This document shows, in pieces, positions 1 to 8,518 of a stretch of 47,899 bases of DNA. The notes beneath the pieces were generated by a model that saw only the letters and a program-made list of their open reading frames with translations, had not been told where the DNA came from and searched no databases. The stretch is from contig NZ_NMWU01000004.1 in the NCBI RefSeq assembly GCF_002860355.1, forward strand, positions 1 to 47,899, read 5' to 3'. Numbering within the stretch: the first letter of the stretch is position 1; each line of letters starts with the position of its first letter. A program made the translations under genes and the position numbers. The stretch comes from Bifidobacterium margollesii (GTDB taxonomy: Bacteria; Actinomycetota; Actinomycetes; Actinomycetales; Bifidobacteriaceae).

Positions 1-435
<435 letters not shown>

Positions 436-630
436 GACTTGCCCGTCGTTCGTGGCGGGTTGCGGGACTGGGTTTGCCGGTCCGGTGGGTTGTCCGGGTG
501 ACACGGAGCACTGATGATGGTTGACTGCGATCAGGTTGATGGTGTTGTTGCTTGCGTCCGCTGTCCGGTTCCCGGCCGGCCACTGTTTTGCCGGTATCAC
601 TCTTGTTGGGTGGTGTCGTGTTGTTTGGTT

Positions 631-748
631 TTGCGGTGGTCATGGCCCAGGTGAGACGCCCGGTCCCTTTCCGAACCCGGAAGCTAAGGCCTGGCACGGT
701 GATGGTACTGCACTCGGTAGGGTGTGGGAGAGTAACACGCCGCCGCAT
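631..748 (+). rRNA. 5S ribosomal RNA
   Basis: The sequence from TTGCGGTGGTCATGG to ACGCCGCCGCATC has the 5S layout: complementary ends (GCGGTGG with CCGCCGC), the loop-B/C block CCCGGTCCCTTTCCGAACCCGG and a loop-E-like AGTAACACG near the 3' end. The length of about 118 nt is normal. It follows the 23S gene after a spacer of about 195 nt (436-630) in which I see no tRNA or other gene. The ends are good to within two or three bases. Confidence 0.92.
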
Positions 749-758
749 CAAAACGTTT

Positions 759-788
759 GGGGTCGCCCGTATGGGCGGCCCTTTTTTT
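759..788 (+). terminator. rRNA operon intrinsic terminator
   Basis: GGTCGCCC and GGGCGGCC form a GC-rich stem (one G-U pair) around a TAT loop, followed directly by seven T residues. It lies about 10 nt after the 5S gene and ends the rRNA operon. Confidence 0.88.
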
Positions 789-862
789 ACTACTTATCTC
801 TTCCAATTTCCCGTGTTTCCGGTTCGTAAGCCCTGGCCTCCGGTCCGGCCCTCATCGGTGGA

Positions 863-880
863 GTTCACCGAAAGTTCAGC
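863..880 (+). promoter_or_regulatory. PHO box upstream of the kinase gene
   Basis: GTTCACC at 863-869 and GTTCAGC at 874-880 are direct repeats whose starts are exactly 11 bp apart. This is the known spacing of the actinobacterial PhoP/RegX3 binding site (tandem 11-nt units, consensus near GTTCACC). The site is about 70 bp before the histidine kinase start, so the two-component system probably controls its own expression. Confidence 0.72.
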
Positions 881-951
881 ATGAAGCGGCGGGTTGGTAA
901 CGGCTTCTCAGGTAGGTTGTTACGTAGTTCTTGAAGCAAACAGGGAGCACT

Positions 952-2292
952 ATGACCTATACGGCATTGACCGGCATGATCATCGTGGCGATTGTTCTTG
1001 TCGCGGTGATCGCCGTACGCATGGCCTATCGCAGCGGCAAGCACATGGGAGCCACGGAACAGGCCCGCAGGGATCTTGACGCACAGGCAAAACAGCCGGT
1101 ATCGGTGTTTGGTCGGGGAGTGCAGACGGACGCCGCCTCCCGCGCGTTGCTGAACGTGCTGCGCAGTGCGATCATTCTCACCGATGGGTTGGGCAATACC
1201 CGATACATCAGCATCGATGCCGAACGTCTCAACGTAGTTGAAGACGGCCATATCACCTCTTCTGAAATTCGTGACATGCTCACGCAGGTGGTGTCGGACG
1301 GTAAGATCCGCGATCGTGAGGTGACGGTGACCGTGCCCGCGCCGTCCGGCCGCATCACCGAACAGACCGAACGGTACCTGCAGGTGCGTGTCGGCCATCT
1401 TGCCGCCATCCGAGGCGGCCTGCGAAGCGACGGCGACGGGATATCCGACAAAGGCGGGGCAAACGAACTGTACGCCGTGCTGATCGAGGACGTGAGCGAT
1501 CGGCGGCATTTCGAACGCATGCGCCGGGACTTTGTGACCAACGTGTCGCACGAGCTCAAAACCCCGGCCGGGGCGATCTCGCTGCTGGCCGAGACGATCA
1601 GCGATGCGGCGGATGACCCCAGCGCCGTGAAATACTTTTCCGGTCGCATCTCCAAGGAATCGGAGCGGCTCACCGAACTGGTGAAGAAGCTCATCGAACT
1701 GCAGAAAGTGCAGGACGACGATGTGGCGGCGTCGCAGAAGAGCGAACCGGTCTGCGTGCCGGAAATCGTGCGCGAGGCGATTTCAGAGAACGAGGTGCAG
1801 GCTTCCGCGAAGCACATCGAGATGCGCATGTTCTTCGGAGACGATCCCGTGGGCGAGGTGGCGGGAGCGGGGGATTCCGCCGTTGGGAAGCCGGACGGTG
1901 ACGAGTCGAAGCGAAGCCTTGCCGTGACCGATGCGGATGCGATCGTGGTGCGTGCCGATGCCGAAAATCTTAAGACCGCCGTGAAGAATCTGGTGGAGAA
2001 CGCGATCCACTACTCTCCGGAAGGCACGCATGTGGGAGTGAGCGTGAAGCGCACGAACGATCATGTGCAGATCCGTGTGGTTGATCAGGGCATCGGGATT
2101 CCCGCCGAGGCGCAGAGCCGCATTTTCGAGCGCTTCTACCGGGTTGATCCGGCTCGATCCCGGGCCACCGGCGGCACCGGTCTGGGACTGTCGATCACCA
2201 AGCACATCGTGCAGGAGGCCGGGGGAACGATTTCCGTATGGTCCAGGCCGAACGAAGGCTCCACGTTCACCATTGAGCTGCCGTGTGCATGA
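952..2292 (+). CDS. senX3: Phosphate-sensing histidine kinase, SenX3/PhoR type
   Basis: A 446-residue sensor kinase. One transmembrane helix lies at about residues 5-25, followed by a PAS-like region. The HisKA phosphoacceptor motif VSHELKTP contains the histidine at residue 200. The HATPase domain shows the N box (NLVENAIHYSPEG), DQGIGIP, ERFYRVD and GGTGLGLSI. The chosen ATG (952) has an AGGGAG ribosome binding site a few bases upstream; an in-frame TTG at 931 lacks one. The response regulator follows 121 bp downstream and the pst operon lies beyond it, which argues strongly for phosphate control. The order kinase-then-regulator matches mycobacterial senX3-regX3. Known of the family: phosphorylates RegX3/PhoP when phosphate is scarce. 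The PHO box at 863-880 suggests autoregulation. Confidence 0.9.
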   Translation: MTYTALTGMIIVAIVLVAVIAVRMAYRSGKHMGATEQARRDLDAQAKQPVSVFGRGVQTDAASRALLNVLRSAIILTDGLGNTRYISIDAERLNVVEDGHITSSEIRDMLTQVVSDGKIRDREVTVTVPAPSGRITEQTERYLQVRVGHLAAIRGGLRSDGDGISDKGGANELYAVLIEDVSDRRHFERMRRDFVTNVSHELKTPAGAISLLAETISDAADDPSAVKYFSGRISKESERLTELVKKLIELQKVQDDDVAASQKSEPVCVPEIVREAISENEVQASAKHIEMRMFFGDDPVGEVAGAGDSAVGKPDGDESKRSLAVTDADAIVVRADAENLKTAVKNLVENAIHYSPEGTHVGVSVKRTNDHVQIRVVDQGIGIPAEAQSRIFERFYRVDPARSRATGGTGLGLSITKHIVQEAGGTISVWSRPNEGSTFTIELPCA

Positions 2293-2302
2293 ATCCGTGA
2301 AG

Positions 2303-2331
2303 GCGGTATATCGTGGTAAGCGGTATATCGT
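2303..2331. repeat. 12-bp direct repeat between kinase and regulator genes
   Basis: GCGGTATATCGT occurs at 2303-2314 and again at 2320-2331, starts 17 bp apart, just after the kinase stop codon and before the regulator gene. Each unit is itself nearly palindromic. It could be an operator for a separate regulator promoter or an intercistronic repeat; the sequence alone does not decide. Confidence 0.4.
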
Positions 2332-2413
2332 TATATATTGATGTTCTACGTAAGGACGTTTTCGGTTGCAGCCTGAAACGTCGTCCTGACATAAGCAAAG
2401 GAGAGTCATCTCA

Positions 2414-3118
2414 ATGACTCGCATTCTGATCGTTGAAGACGAGGAATCGTACCGGGAGCCGCTGATCTACCAGTTCACCCACGAAGGATACGATGTGATC
2501 GCCGCTGCCACCGGCGAGGAGGGTCTGGAGCTGTTCACCAAGGGCGGTGTGGACTTGGTGCTGCTCGATCTCATGCTCCCCGGTCTGGACGGCACTTCGC
2601 TGTGCCGGAGGATCCGCGAACAGAGCCGCGTGCCGATCATCATGCTCACTGCGAAAAGCTCGGAGATCGACAAGGTCGTGGGGTTGGAGATCGGTGCCGA
2701 TGATTACGTGACCAAGCCATACTCCTTCCGTGAGTTGCTGGCCCGTGTGCGTGCCGTGCTGCGTCGCAATCAGGGCAACATGGAGGTCTCCGAATCCGGC
2801 GGCGACGATGTGCCGCTGGTATGCGGGCCGATTCGCATGCTGGTCGGTCAGCATGCCGTCACCGTGCATGGTGAGAACGTGTTCTTCCCGCTCAAGGAGT
2901 TCGAGCTGCTCGAATACCTCATGCAGAACAAGGGGCGTGTGCTGACCCGACATCAGCTGATCGACCGCGTTTGGGGATCCGATTACGTGGGCGACACCAA
3001 AACCCTTGACGTGCATATCAAGCGGGTCCGCTCGAAGATCGAGGAGGATCCGGCCCACCCGCACTACATCACCACGGTGCGTGGCTTGGGGTACAAGATC
3101 GACGAACCCACGGCCTGA
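2414..3118 (+). CDS. regX3: Response regulator, OmpR/PhoB family (RegX3/PhoP)
   Basis: A 234-residue regulator. The N-terminal receiver domain carries the acidic pair EDEE (about 8-11), the phosphoacceptor aspartate at residue 52 (LLDLMLPGLDG) and the conserved lysine in TKPYSFREL. A linker leads to a C-terminal winged helix (about 140-232), with the recognition region in TLDVHIKRVRSKIEEDP. Start: ATG after AAAGGAGAG at about 2398. It is the partner of the upstream kinase and the likely ligand of the PHO boxes at 863-880 and 3308-3325. Known role: activates high-affinity phosphate uptake. No frame damage. Confidence 0.92.
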   Translation: MTRILIVEDEESYREPLIYQFTHEGYDVIAAATGEEGLELFTKGGVDLVLLDLMLPGLDGTSLCRRIREQSRVPIIMLTAKSSEIDKVVGLEIGADDYVTKPYSFRELLARVRAVLRRNQGNMEVSESGGDDVPLVCGPIRMLVGQHAVTVHGENVFFPLKEFELLEYLMQNKGRVLTRHQLIDRVWGSDYVGDTKTLDVHIKRVRSKIEEDPAHPHYITTVRGLGYKIDEPTA

Positions 3119-3137
3119 CGGACGTGCCGGGATGATC

Positions 3138-3236
3138 GCGAAAACGTGTAGATCCTGTAGTTCAGGATGATCGTTTTCGCTGTTGATCGCCCGGAAGCCT
3201 AACCGGCACAGCCCCTCACGAATATTCGGAGGGGCT
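3138..3236 (+). terminator. Two hairpins after regX3
   Basis: First hairpin: GCGAAAACG (3138-3146) pairs with CGTTTTCGC (3172-3180), with a nested ATCCTG/CAGGAT. Second hairpin: AGCCCCTC (3210-3217) pairs with GAGGGGCT (3229-3236). Neither is followed by a clear T run, so termination is likely but not proven. They fill the first half of the 346-bp gap before pstS. Confidence 0.5.
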
Positions 3237-3307
3237 GTTCGCGTATCGGCGCATCGTCGTGCCATACCAGTAGATCATGTAGTGCAATAGCGTTTTAATT
3301 ATCACAA

Positions 3308-3325
3308 GTTCATCGTTTGTTCACC
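3308..3325 (+). promoter_or_regulatory. PHO box upstream of pstS
   Basis: GTTCATC (3308-3314) and GTTCACC (3319-3325) are direct repeats with starts 11 bp apart, the same arrangement as before the kinase gene. A third, poorer unit (ACTCACC at 3335) is out of register. The site is about 140 bp before the pstS start, consistent with activation of the pst operon by the phosphate response regulator. Confidence 0.75.
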
Positions 3326-3464
3326 TATTTCGGTACTCACCCCCTCGGAACACCAATAACCTTGAATTGTCATGAAAAAAGCGTGTCCGCCAGCGATTAC
3401 CTGAGGGCGGCGCGTGACGGTCTGGATGTTATCGGACCGTTGACAGAAATAGAGGGAAAAGATA

Positions 3465-4601
3465 ATGCGAAACAATCTTGTGGTTCGTTCCTTGGCCGTA
3501 GTTTCCGGCCTCGCCATGCTGGCCGGTCTGGCAGCCTGTGGCGACAACACTTCTTCCAGCAATGGCTCTTCCTCCAGCAGCTCCGCTTCCGGAGCTCAGC
3601 TCTCCGGTGAGTTCTCCGGCGCCGGTGCCTCCTCCCAGAAGAGCGCCGTGGACGCCTGGGTCGCCGGCTTCGCCGGCAAGCAGCCCAACGCCAAGATCGC
3701 TTACGATCCTTCCGGCTCCGGCGCTGGCGTGAGCACCTTCCTGACCGGCGCCACCGTGTGGGCCGGCTCCGACGCCCCGCTTGAGGACGATCAGGTCGAG
3801 CAGTCCAAGACCGTGTGCGAAGGCAAGACCGCTTTCGATGTCCCGGTGTACATCTCCCCGATCGCCATCGTCTACAACCTGAAGTCCGCTGGCCTCAACG
3901 GCACCGACAAGCACCTGAACCTGGATGCCGCCACGCTGGCCAAGATCTTCGACGGCAAGATCACCAAGTGGAACGATCCGGCCATCACCGAGCAGAACCC
4001 GGACGCCAAGCTCCCCGACACCGACATCACCGTGGTTCACCGTTCCGATAAGTCCGGCACCACCAAGAACTTCCTGAGCTACATCAAGGACGCCGCTGGC
4101 GACGCCAACTGGAGCTACAAGGTCGGCGAGAACTGGCCGAACAACGTTGGTCAGGGCGGCAAGGGCACTTCCGGCGTGATCTCCACCGTGAACCAGGCTG
4201 AGGGCACCATCGGCTACGCCGACGCCTCCCAGGCCGGTGACCTCGGCACCGTGGCCGTGAAGGTCGGCGAGAAGTACGTGCCGTACTCGGCTGAAGCCGC
4301 CGCCAAGGTCGTGGACGCCTCCCCGAAGGATGATTCCGCCAAGGGTGAGAACCGTGTGGTGATCAAGCTCGACCACAAGACCACCGAAGACGGTGCCTAC
4401 CCGGTCGTGCTCGTCTCCTACGACATCGCCTGCCCCGCCTACAAGGACGCCAACAAGGCCGAGTTCGCCAAGCAGTGGCTGAGCTACGTGGTTTCCGAGG
4501 AAGGCCAGCAGACCGCTGCTGAGACCGCCGGCTCCGCTCCGATGTCCGACACCCTGCGCGCTCAGGTTCAGAAGTCCATCGACGCCATCCAGACCAAGTA
4601 A
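3465..4601 (+). CDS. pstS: Phosphate ABC transporter, substrate-binding lipoprotein PstS
   Basis: A 378-residue secreted binding protein. The N terminus is a lipoprotein signal ending in the lipobox LAAC near residue 25, followed by a Ser/Asn-rich linker. The body shows PstS phosphate-binding segments: GAGASSQKSAVDAW, DPSGSGAGVSTF and RSDKSGTTKNFLSY. It captures inorganic phosphate outside the membrane and hands it to PstC/PstA. Start ATG after AGAGGGAAAAG. First gene of pstSCAB; the other genes follow closely on the same strand. Codon usage is strongly biased, as expected for a highly expressed gene. Under the PHO box at 3308-3325. Confidence 0.95.
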   Translation: MRNNLVVRSLAVVSGLAMLAGLAACGDNTSSSNGSSSSSSASGAQLSGEFSGAGASSQKSAVDAWVAGFAGKQPNAKIAYDPSGSGAGVSTFLTGATVWAGSDAPLEDDQVEQSKTVCEGKTAFDVPVYISPIAIVYNLKSAGLNGTDKHLNLDAATLAKIFDGKITKWNDPAITEQNPDAKLPDTDITVVHRSDKSGTTKNFLSYIKDAAGDANWSYKVGENWPNNVGQGGKGTSGVISTVNQAEGTIGYADASQAGDLGTVAVKVGEKYVPYSAEAAAKVVDASPKDDSAKGENRVVIKLDHKTTEDGAYPVVLVSYDIACPAYKDANKAEFAKQWLSYVVSEEGQQTAAETAGSAPMSDTLRAQVQKSIDAIQTK

Positions 4602-4716
4602 TCTTCGAGATCAGCGTCTCCCACTCTTCGATTCGCGACACTAGCGACAACGATGTCGCGGTCGAGGTGTGAGAGGCGTTTTCTCGTATCAGAGAAATCA
4701 ATTAAGGAGAATGAGG

Positions 4717-5676
4717 TTGGCTTCCCAAGCAACGTCGGTATCCGATGCTCCCGTCAAAGACGGTAAGACGGCCGACAAAGTCTTCAAGGGCGTGGCCTAT
4801 GGTTGCGGCATTCTGATTCTTGTCGCACTCGCGGCCGTGTTCATCTTCCTGCTCGTCAGAGCCCTGCCGCTGATCACCGGCGACCAGTCCGCCAATCAGG
4901 CGACCATCGAGAGCTTCTCCGGTGGTTCAGCCCAGAACTTCTGGCAGTACGTCGGCCCGCTGGTGTTCGGTACCATTCTGGTTTCTGCCCTCGCTTTGAT
5001 CATCGCGTTCTTCATCGCAGTGGGCATCGCACTGTTCATCTCGCACTACGCTTCTCCGAAGCTTTCCGCTGTGCTGTCCGCGGTGATCGACCTTCTGGCC
5101 GCAATCCCCTCCGTTATCTACGGTCTGTGGGGTGGCCTGATCCTCGTGCCGCACATCTTCGGTGTGTGGGACTGGTTCGCCAAGGTGCTCGGTTGGATCC
5201 CGATCTTCGCCGGTCCGGCCTCGAACCCGCCGCGTACCGTCGCCACCGTGGCCGTGGTGCTCGCCGTCATGATCCTGCCGATCATCACCTCCGTCTCCCG
5301 CGACATCTTCCTGCAGACCCCCGCTCTGCAGCAGGAGGCCGCTCTGGCGCTGGGCGCCACGAAGTGGGAGATGATCAAACTCGCCGTCATTCCGTTCGGC
5401 AAGTCCGGTGTGATCTCCGCCTCGATGCTCGGTCTCGGCCGTGCACTCGGTGAGACGATGGCCGTCTTGATGATCCTGTCTCCTGGCATGCTGTACTCCT
5501 TCAAGCTGCTTCAGGCATCCCAGAACCAGACCATCGCCGCCAACATCGCCGCGCAGTTCCCTGAGGCCAACGATCTTGGTGTGAGCACCCTGATCGCCAC
5601 CGGTCTCGTGCTGTTCGTGATCACCTTCATCGTGAACTACGCAGCACGTAAGATTACGGATAGGAAGGATGCCTGA
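4717..5676 (+). CDS. pstC: Phosphate ABC transporter permease PstC
   Basis: About 319 residues with six predicted membrane helices and the permease coupling loop (EAALALGATKWEMIKLAVIPFG). It forms the inner-membrane channel with PstA. Start choice: the strong AAGGAGA (4704-4710) is followed immediately by an ATG at 4711, too close to use. The in-frame TTG at 4717 has normal spacing and gives an N terminus MASQATSV. A longer frame from GTG 4669 has no ribosome site. The stop codon overlaps the pstA start by one base (TGATG), indicating translational coupling. Confidence 0.93.
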   Translation: MASQATSVSDAPVKDGKTADKVFKGVAYGCGILILVALAAVFIFLLVRALPLITGDQSANQATIESFSGGSAQNFWQYVGPLVFGTILVSALALIIAFFIAVGIALFISHYASPKLSAVLSAVIDLLAAIPSVIYGLWGGLILVPHIFGVWDWFAKVLGWIPIFAGPASNPPRTVATVAVVLAVMILPIITSVSRDIFLQTPALQQEAALALGATKWEMIKLAVIPFGKSGVISASMLGLGRALGETMAVLMILSPGMLYSFKLLQASQNQTIAANIAAQFPEANDLGVSTLIATGLVLFVITFIVNYAARKITDRKDA

Positions 5677-6668
5677 TGTCCGCAGCAGCTACCACTCCTG
5701 AATTCAACCGCGGCCCTCAGCCCGATTTCGACAAGTTCGCTCCGAGCCGTTCCTTCAACCAGAGGCGCAAGTACACGGATGTCGCCATGCGCATCCTCAT
5801 CTACATCGCGTTCGTGATCGCCCTGATCCCGCTGATCTCCGTGCTGTGGACCTGTTTGGCCGAAGGCTACAAGCGCCTTGACGGCTACTTCCTGAGCCAC
5901 AACATGGTCGGTGTGATCGGTGGTATGTACCCGTACGGCGGCATCCTGCACGCCATCATCGGTACCGTCGAGATCACGCTCGGCGCCATGGTGATCTCCA
6001 TCCCGATCGGTTTGATGTGCGCAGTGTACCTCGTCGAATACGCCCATAAGGGAGCCCTCGCCCAGACGATCTCCCTGCTGGTCGACGTGATGAGCGGTAT
6101 TCCTTCCATCGTCGCCGGTCTGTTCGCCTTCTCGCTGTTCAACATCATCGTCGGCCCCGGTACCGTCAACGGTTTCGTTGGTTCGGTGTCGTTGTCGCTG
6201 CTGATGATCCCGACCGTGGTCAAGACGAGCGAGGAAATGCTGAAGATCGTGCCGAACGATCTGCGTGAGTGCTCCTACGCGCTGGGCGTGACCAAGCAGC
6301 GTACGATCACCAAGATCGTGCTGCGTACCGCACTGCCCGGCATCGTTTCCGGTATCATTCTGGCAATCGCCCGAGTGATCGGCGAGACCGCCCCGCTGCT
6401 CATCGCTTCTGGCTTCATCGCCAACACGAACGTCAACCTCTTCTCCGGTCGTATGACCACGCTGCCTGTGTACGTGTACAACGAGTACTCGCAGGGTCTG
6501 GCCACCTGCTCGGCGGCCGCGCTGAAGCTCAACCCGCCGTGCCTGCCCGGCATCCGTATGGAACGTGCATGGGCCGCGGCTCTGGTGCTGATCCTCATCG
6601 TCCTCCTGCTGAACATCATCGGTCGTATCGTGGCCAAGGTGTTCTCCATCGAAGGCACGCAGAAGTAA
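5676..6668 (+). CDS. pstA: Phosphate ABC transporter permease PstA
   Basis: A 330-residue permease with about six membrane helices, homologous to PstC. The coupling loop ECSYALGVTKQRTITKIVLRTALPG contacts the ATPase. A charged N-terminal tail of about 35 residues precedes the first helix. The start ATG overlaps the pstC stop by one base. Together with PstC it forms the phosphate channel; PstB follows 33 bp downstream. Confidence 0.94.
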   Translation: MSAAATTPEFNRGPQPDFDKFAPSRSFNQRRKYTDVAMRILIYIAFVIALIPLISVLWTCLAEGYKRLDGYFLSHNMVGVIGGMYPYGGILHAIIGTVEITLGAMVISIPIGLMCAVYLVEYAHKGALAQTISLLVDVMSGIPSIVAGLFAFSLFNIIVGPGTVNGFVGSVSLSLLMIPTVVKTSEEMLKIVPNDLRECSYALGVTKQRTITKIVLRTALPGIVSGIILAIARVIGETAPLLIASGFIANTNVNLFSGRMTTLPVYVYNEYSQGLATCSAAALKLNPPCLPGIRMERAWAAALVLILIVLLLNIIGRIVAKVFSIEGTQK

Positions 6669-6701
6669 TCGCCGTAAACGGTATCAATTAAGGAAAGAAC
6701 A

Positions 6702-7481
6702 ATGGGACAACGAATTGATGTCAACCATCTGAACGTCTACTACGGCGACTTCCTGGCCGTCGAAGACGTCAACATGAAGATCGAGCCGAACAAGGTCACC
6801 GCCTTCATCGGACCCTCCGGCTGCGGCAAGTCCACCGTGCTGCGCACCCTCGATCGTATGCACGAGATCATCCCCGGCGCCCACGTCAAGGGCGAGGTGC
6901 TGCTCGAAGGCAAGAACCTGTATGGTCCGGATGTGGATCCGGTCGCCGTCCGTCGTGACGTCGGCATGGTGTTCCAGCGCCCGAACCCGTTCCCCACGAT
7001 GTCGATCCGCGAGAACGTGCTGGCCGGCATGAAGCTGAACAACCGTTCCGTGGCCAAGAAGGACGCTGACGAGCTCGTCGAGTGGGCTCTGCGCGGCGCC
7101 AACCTGTGGGACGAGGTCAAGGATCGTCTTGACAACCCCGGCATCGGCCTTTCCGGTGGTCAGCAGCAGCGTCTGTGCATCGCCCGCGCCGTGGCCGTGC
7201 ACCCGCAGGTGCTGCTGATGGACGAGCCCTGCTCCGCTCTTGACCCGATCTCGACCCTGGCCGTCGAGGATCTGATCAACGAGCTGAAGAAGGACTACAC
7301 GATCGTGATCGTGACCCACAACATGCAGCAGGCTGCCCGTGTGTCCGACTACACCGCCTTCTTCAACCTGAAGGAGATCGGCCAGCCCGGTCACCTCGTT
7401 GAGATGAACGAGACCAAGGTCATCTTCGAGAACCCGCACGAGCCCGACACCGAGCGTTACATCTCCGGCCGCTTCGGCTGA
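6702..7481 (+). CDS. pstB: Phosphate ABC transporter ATPase PstB
   Basis: A 259-residue ABC ATPase. Walker A is GPSGCGKST, the signature is LSGGQQQR, Walker B is [13 protein letters not shown], and the switch histidine is in [10 protein letters not shown]. The length and the whole N-terminal half ([15 protein letters not shown]) are typical of PstB. It powers uptake through PstC/PstA. ATG after TTAAGGAAAG. Last gene of the operon; two hairpins follow. No phoU is seen in the window. Confidence 0.95.
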   Translation: MGQRIDVNHLNVYYGDFLAVEDVNMKIEPNKVTAFIGPSGCGKSTVLRTLDRMHEIIPGAHVKGEVLLEGKNLYGPDVDPVAVRRDVGMVFQRPNPFPTMSIRENVLAGMKLNNRSVAKKDADELVEWALRGANLWDEVKDRLDNPGIGLSGGQQQRLCIARAVAVHPQVLLMDEPCSALDPISTLAVEDLINELKKDYTIVIVTHNMQQAARVSDYTAFFNLKEIGQPGHLVEMNETKVIFENPHEPDTERYISGRFG

Positions 7482-7486
7482 TCGAG

Positions 7487-7528
7487 CGCCCGCCGCGCCG
7501 GTTGTATCGGTCCGGCTCGCGGCGGGCC
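7487..7528 (+). terminator. Hairpin after pstB
   Basis: GCCCGCCGCG (7488-7497) pairs perfectly with CGCGGCGGGC (7518-7527). A pyrimidine-rich stretch with a six-T run follows at about 7545-7560. Likely end of the pst operon transcript. Confidence 0.65.
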
Positions 7529-7577
7529 CACATTCTTCCCCCGTGTTCTTTTTTCTTCTCTTCATTGGGGGATTGCG

Positions 7578-7615
7578 AAAGACCTTTGCGGCGTCCGCGT
7601 CGTAAAGGTCTTTTT
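7578..7615 (+). terminator. Strong intrinsic terminator between pstB and rplS
   Basis: AAAGACCTTTGCGGCG pairs with CGTCGTAAAGGTCTTT over about 16 bp around a TCCG tetraloop (two G-U pairs), followed by five T residues. The A-rich left shoulder means it could also act on the opposite strand. Confidence 0.85.
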
Positions 7616-7620
7616 GCGTG

Positions 7621-7814
7621 TATACTTGAAGAGTTGTGCCGAGATCCGGTTTGCCGCATAGAGCCGGGTTTCAACAGGTCCAGGTTTCGAGCAACCGGAT
7701 CGGCACGCTCCCCGATGGCAAACCGGAGGGGATACCGATTTGGAGGTCGCGCCGAACATCGCGTGACTTCCCCTATCTAGAGCTGATATGCGGCGGCAAC
7801 GGAGGACATGCATT
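7621..7814 (+). promoter_or_regulatory. rplS promoter region and structured leader
   Basis: A TATACT -10-like box stands at 7621-7626; no good -35 is visible. The leader then has a long stem: GTGCCG..ATCCGGTT (7636-7651) with AACCGGAT.CGGCAC (7693-7706). The left arm TCCGGTTTGC (7645-7654) is also perfectly complementary to GCAAACCGGA (7718-7727), so two mutually exclusive structures exist. Leaders controlling L19 synthesis are known in other bacteria; whether this is one is inference. Confidence 0.55.
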
Positions 7815-8186
7815 ATGGTTAATGCAATCGAAGCTTTTGACGCCAAGCACCTGAAGGCCGCCGAGGAGATCCCGGCGTTCCGTCCCGGTGACACCGTCAA
7901 GGTGAACGTGAACATCAAGGAAGGCAACAACTCCCGTATCCAGGCGTTCCAGGGCGTCGTGATCGCCCGTTCCGGTTCCGGAGTACACGAGACCTTCGTG
8001 GTTCGCAAGATCAGCTTCGGCGTGGGCGTGGAGCGTCGCTTCCCGCTGCACTCCCCGGTGATCGACTCCATCGAGCTGATCCGCAAGGGCAAGGTGCGTC
8101 GCGCCAAGCTGTACTACCTGCGCAACCTGCGCGGCAAGGCCGCTCGTATCGTCGAGCGCCGTGACAACAGCGAGAAGGCCGCCTGA
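7815..8186 (+). CDS. rplS: 50S ribosomal protein L19
   Basis: A 123-residue L19 with the expected segments: [57 protein letters not shown] and a basic C-terminal KAARIVERR. It sits at the 30S-50S interface. Start ATG 7815 has GGAGG nine bases upstream. Monocistronic: a terminator lies before it and another after it, with a structured leader between. trmD/rimM, often its neighbours elsewhere, are not in this window. Confidence 0.96.
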   Translation: MVNAIEAFDAKHLKAAEEIPAFRPGDTVKVNVNIKEGNNSRIQAFQGVVIARSGSGVHETFVVRKISFGVGVERRFPLHSPVIDSIELIRKGKVRRAKLYYLRNLRGKAARIVERRDNSEKAA

Positions 8187-8226
8187 TCCTAGGCCTTCCA
8201 GACCGGATCTTCCGAGGTTCGCTTCG

Positions 8227-8254
8227 GCCCGGAGCCCGATGGGTTCCGGGCTTT
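8227..8254 (+). terminator. rplS terminator
   Basis: GCCCGGAGCC (8227-8236) pairs with GGTTCCGGGC (8242-8251) with one G-U pair, followed by TTTGT. The T run is short. Confidence 0.7.
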
Positions 8255-8464
8255 GTCATATTCGCCCGTCTCAAGCCGTCCGCCAGTTTCATCGCCGCCC
8301 GTTCGTCGCAACGCCGTCCGGCCATCGCGTCTCCGGCCGGCCGCAGGCGGTCCGACGGGTGCAACGGGTATAGTCGGTGTACGCTGACACCGAATGCGAC
8401 GCCGTGGGAGTCTGCGGAACAGGCGATATGCGAAACGGACGGATATGCGGAACACCGGAGCAGA

Positions 8465-8509
8465 CGGAACAGAAAACACAAGCGGAACAGAAAACACAGA
8501 CGGAACAGG
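8465..8509. repeat. 18-bp tandem repeat upstream of lepB
   Basis: The unit CGGAACAGAAAACACAAG starts at 8465, recurs at 8483 (one change) and begins a third time at 8501, giving 2.5 copies with an exact 18-bp period. Isolated CGGAAC hexamers occur further upstream at 8415 and 8448. It lies between a TATAGT box (8369-8374) and the lepB start, so it is in the 5' leader if that box is the promoter. Confidence 0.75.
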
Positions 8510-8518
8510 GGGCATGCA

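Noticed and set aside
436-630. tRNA in the 23S-5S spacer
   Set aside because: No cloverleaf or T-arm consensus found; this is plain spacer.
2470-2480. Further GTTCACC match inside regX3
   Set aside because: Single unit within coding sequence (part of QFTHEG), with no second unit at 11 bp.
4669-4716. Longer pstC starting at GTG 4669 or ATG 4711
   Set aside because: GTG 4669 has no ribosome site, and ATG 4711 directly abuts AAGGAGA. TTG 4717 has normal spacing.
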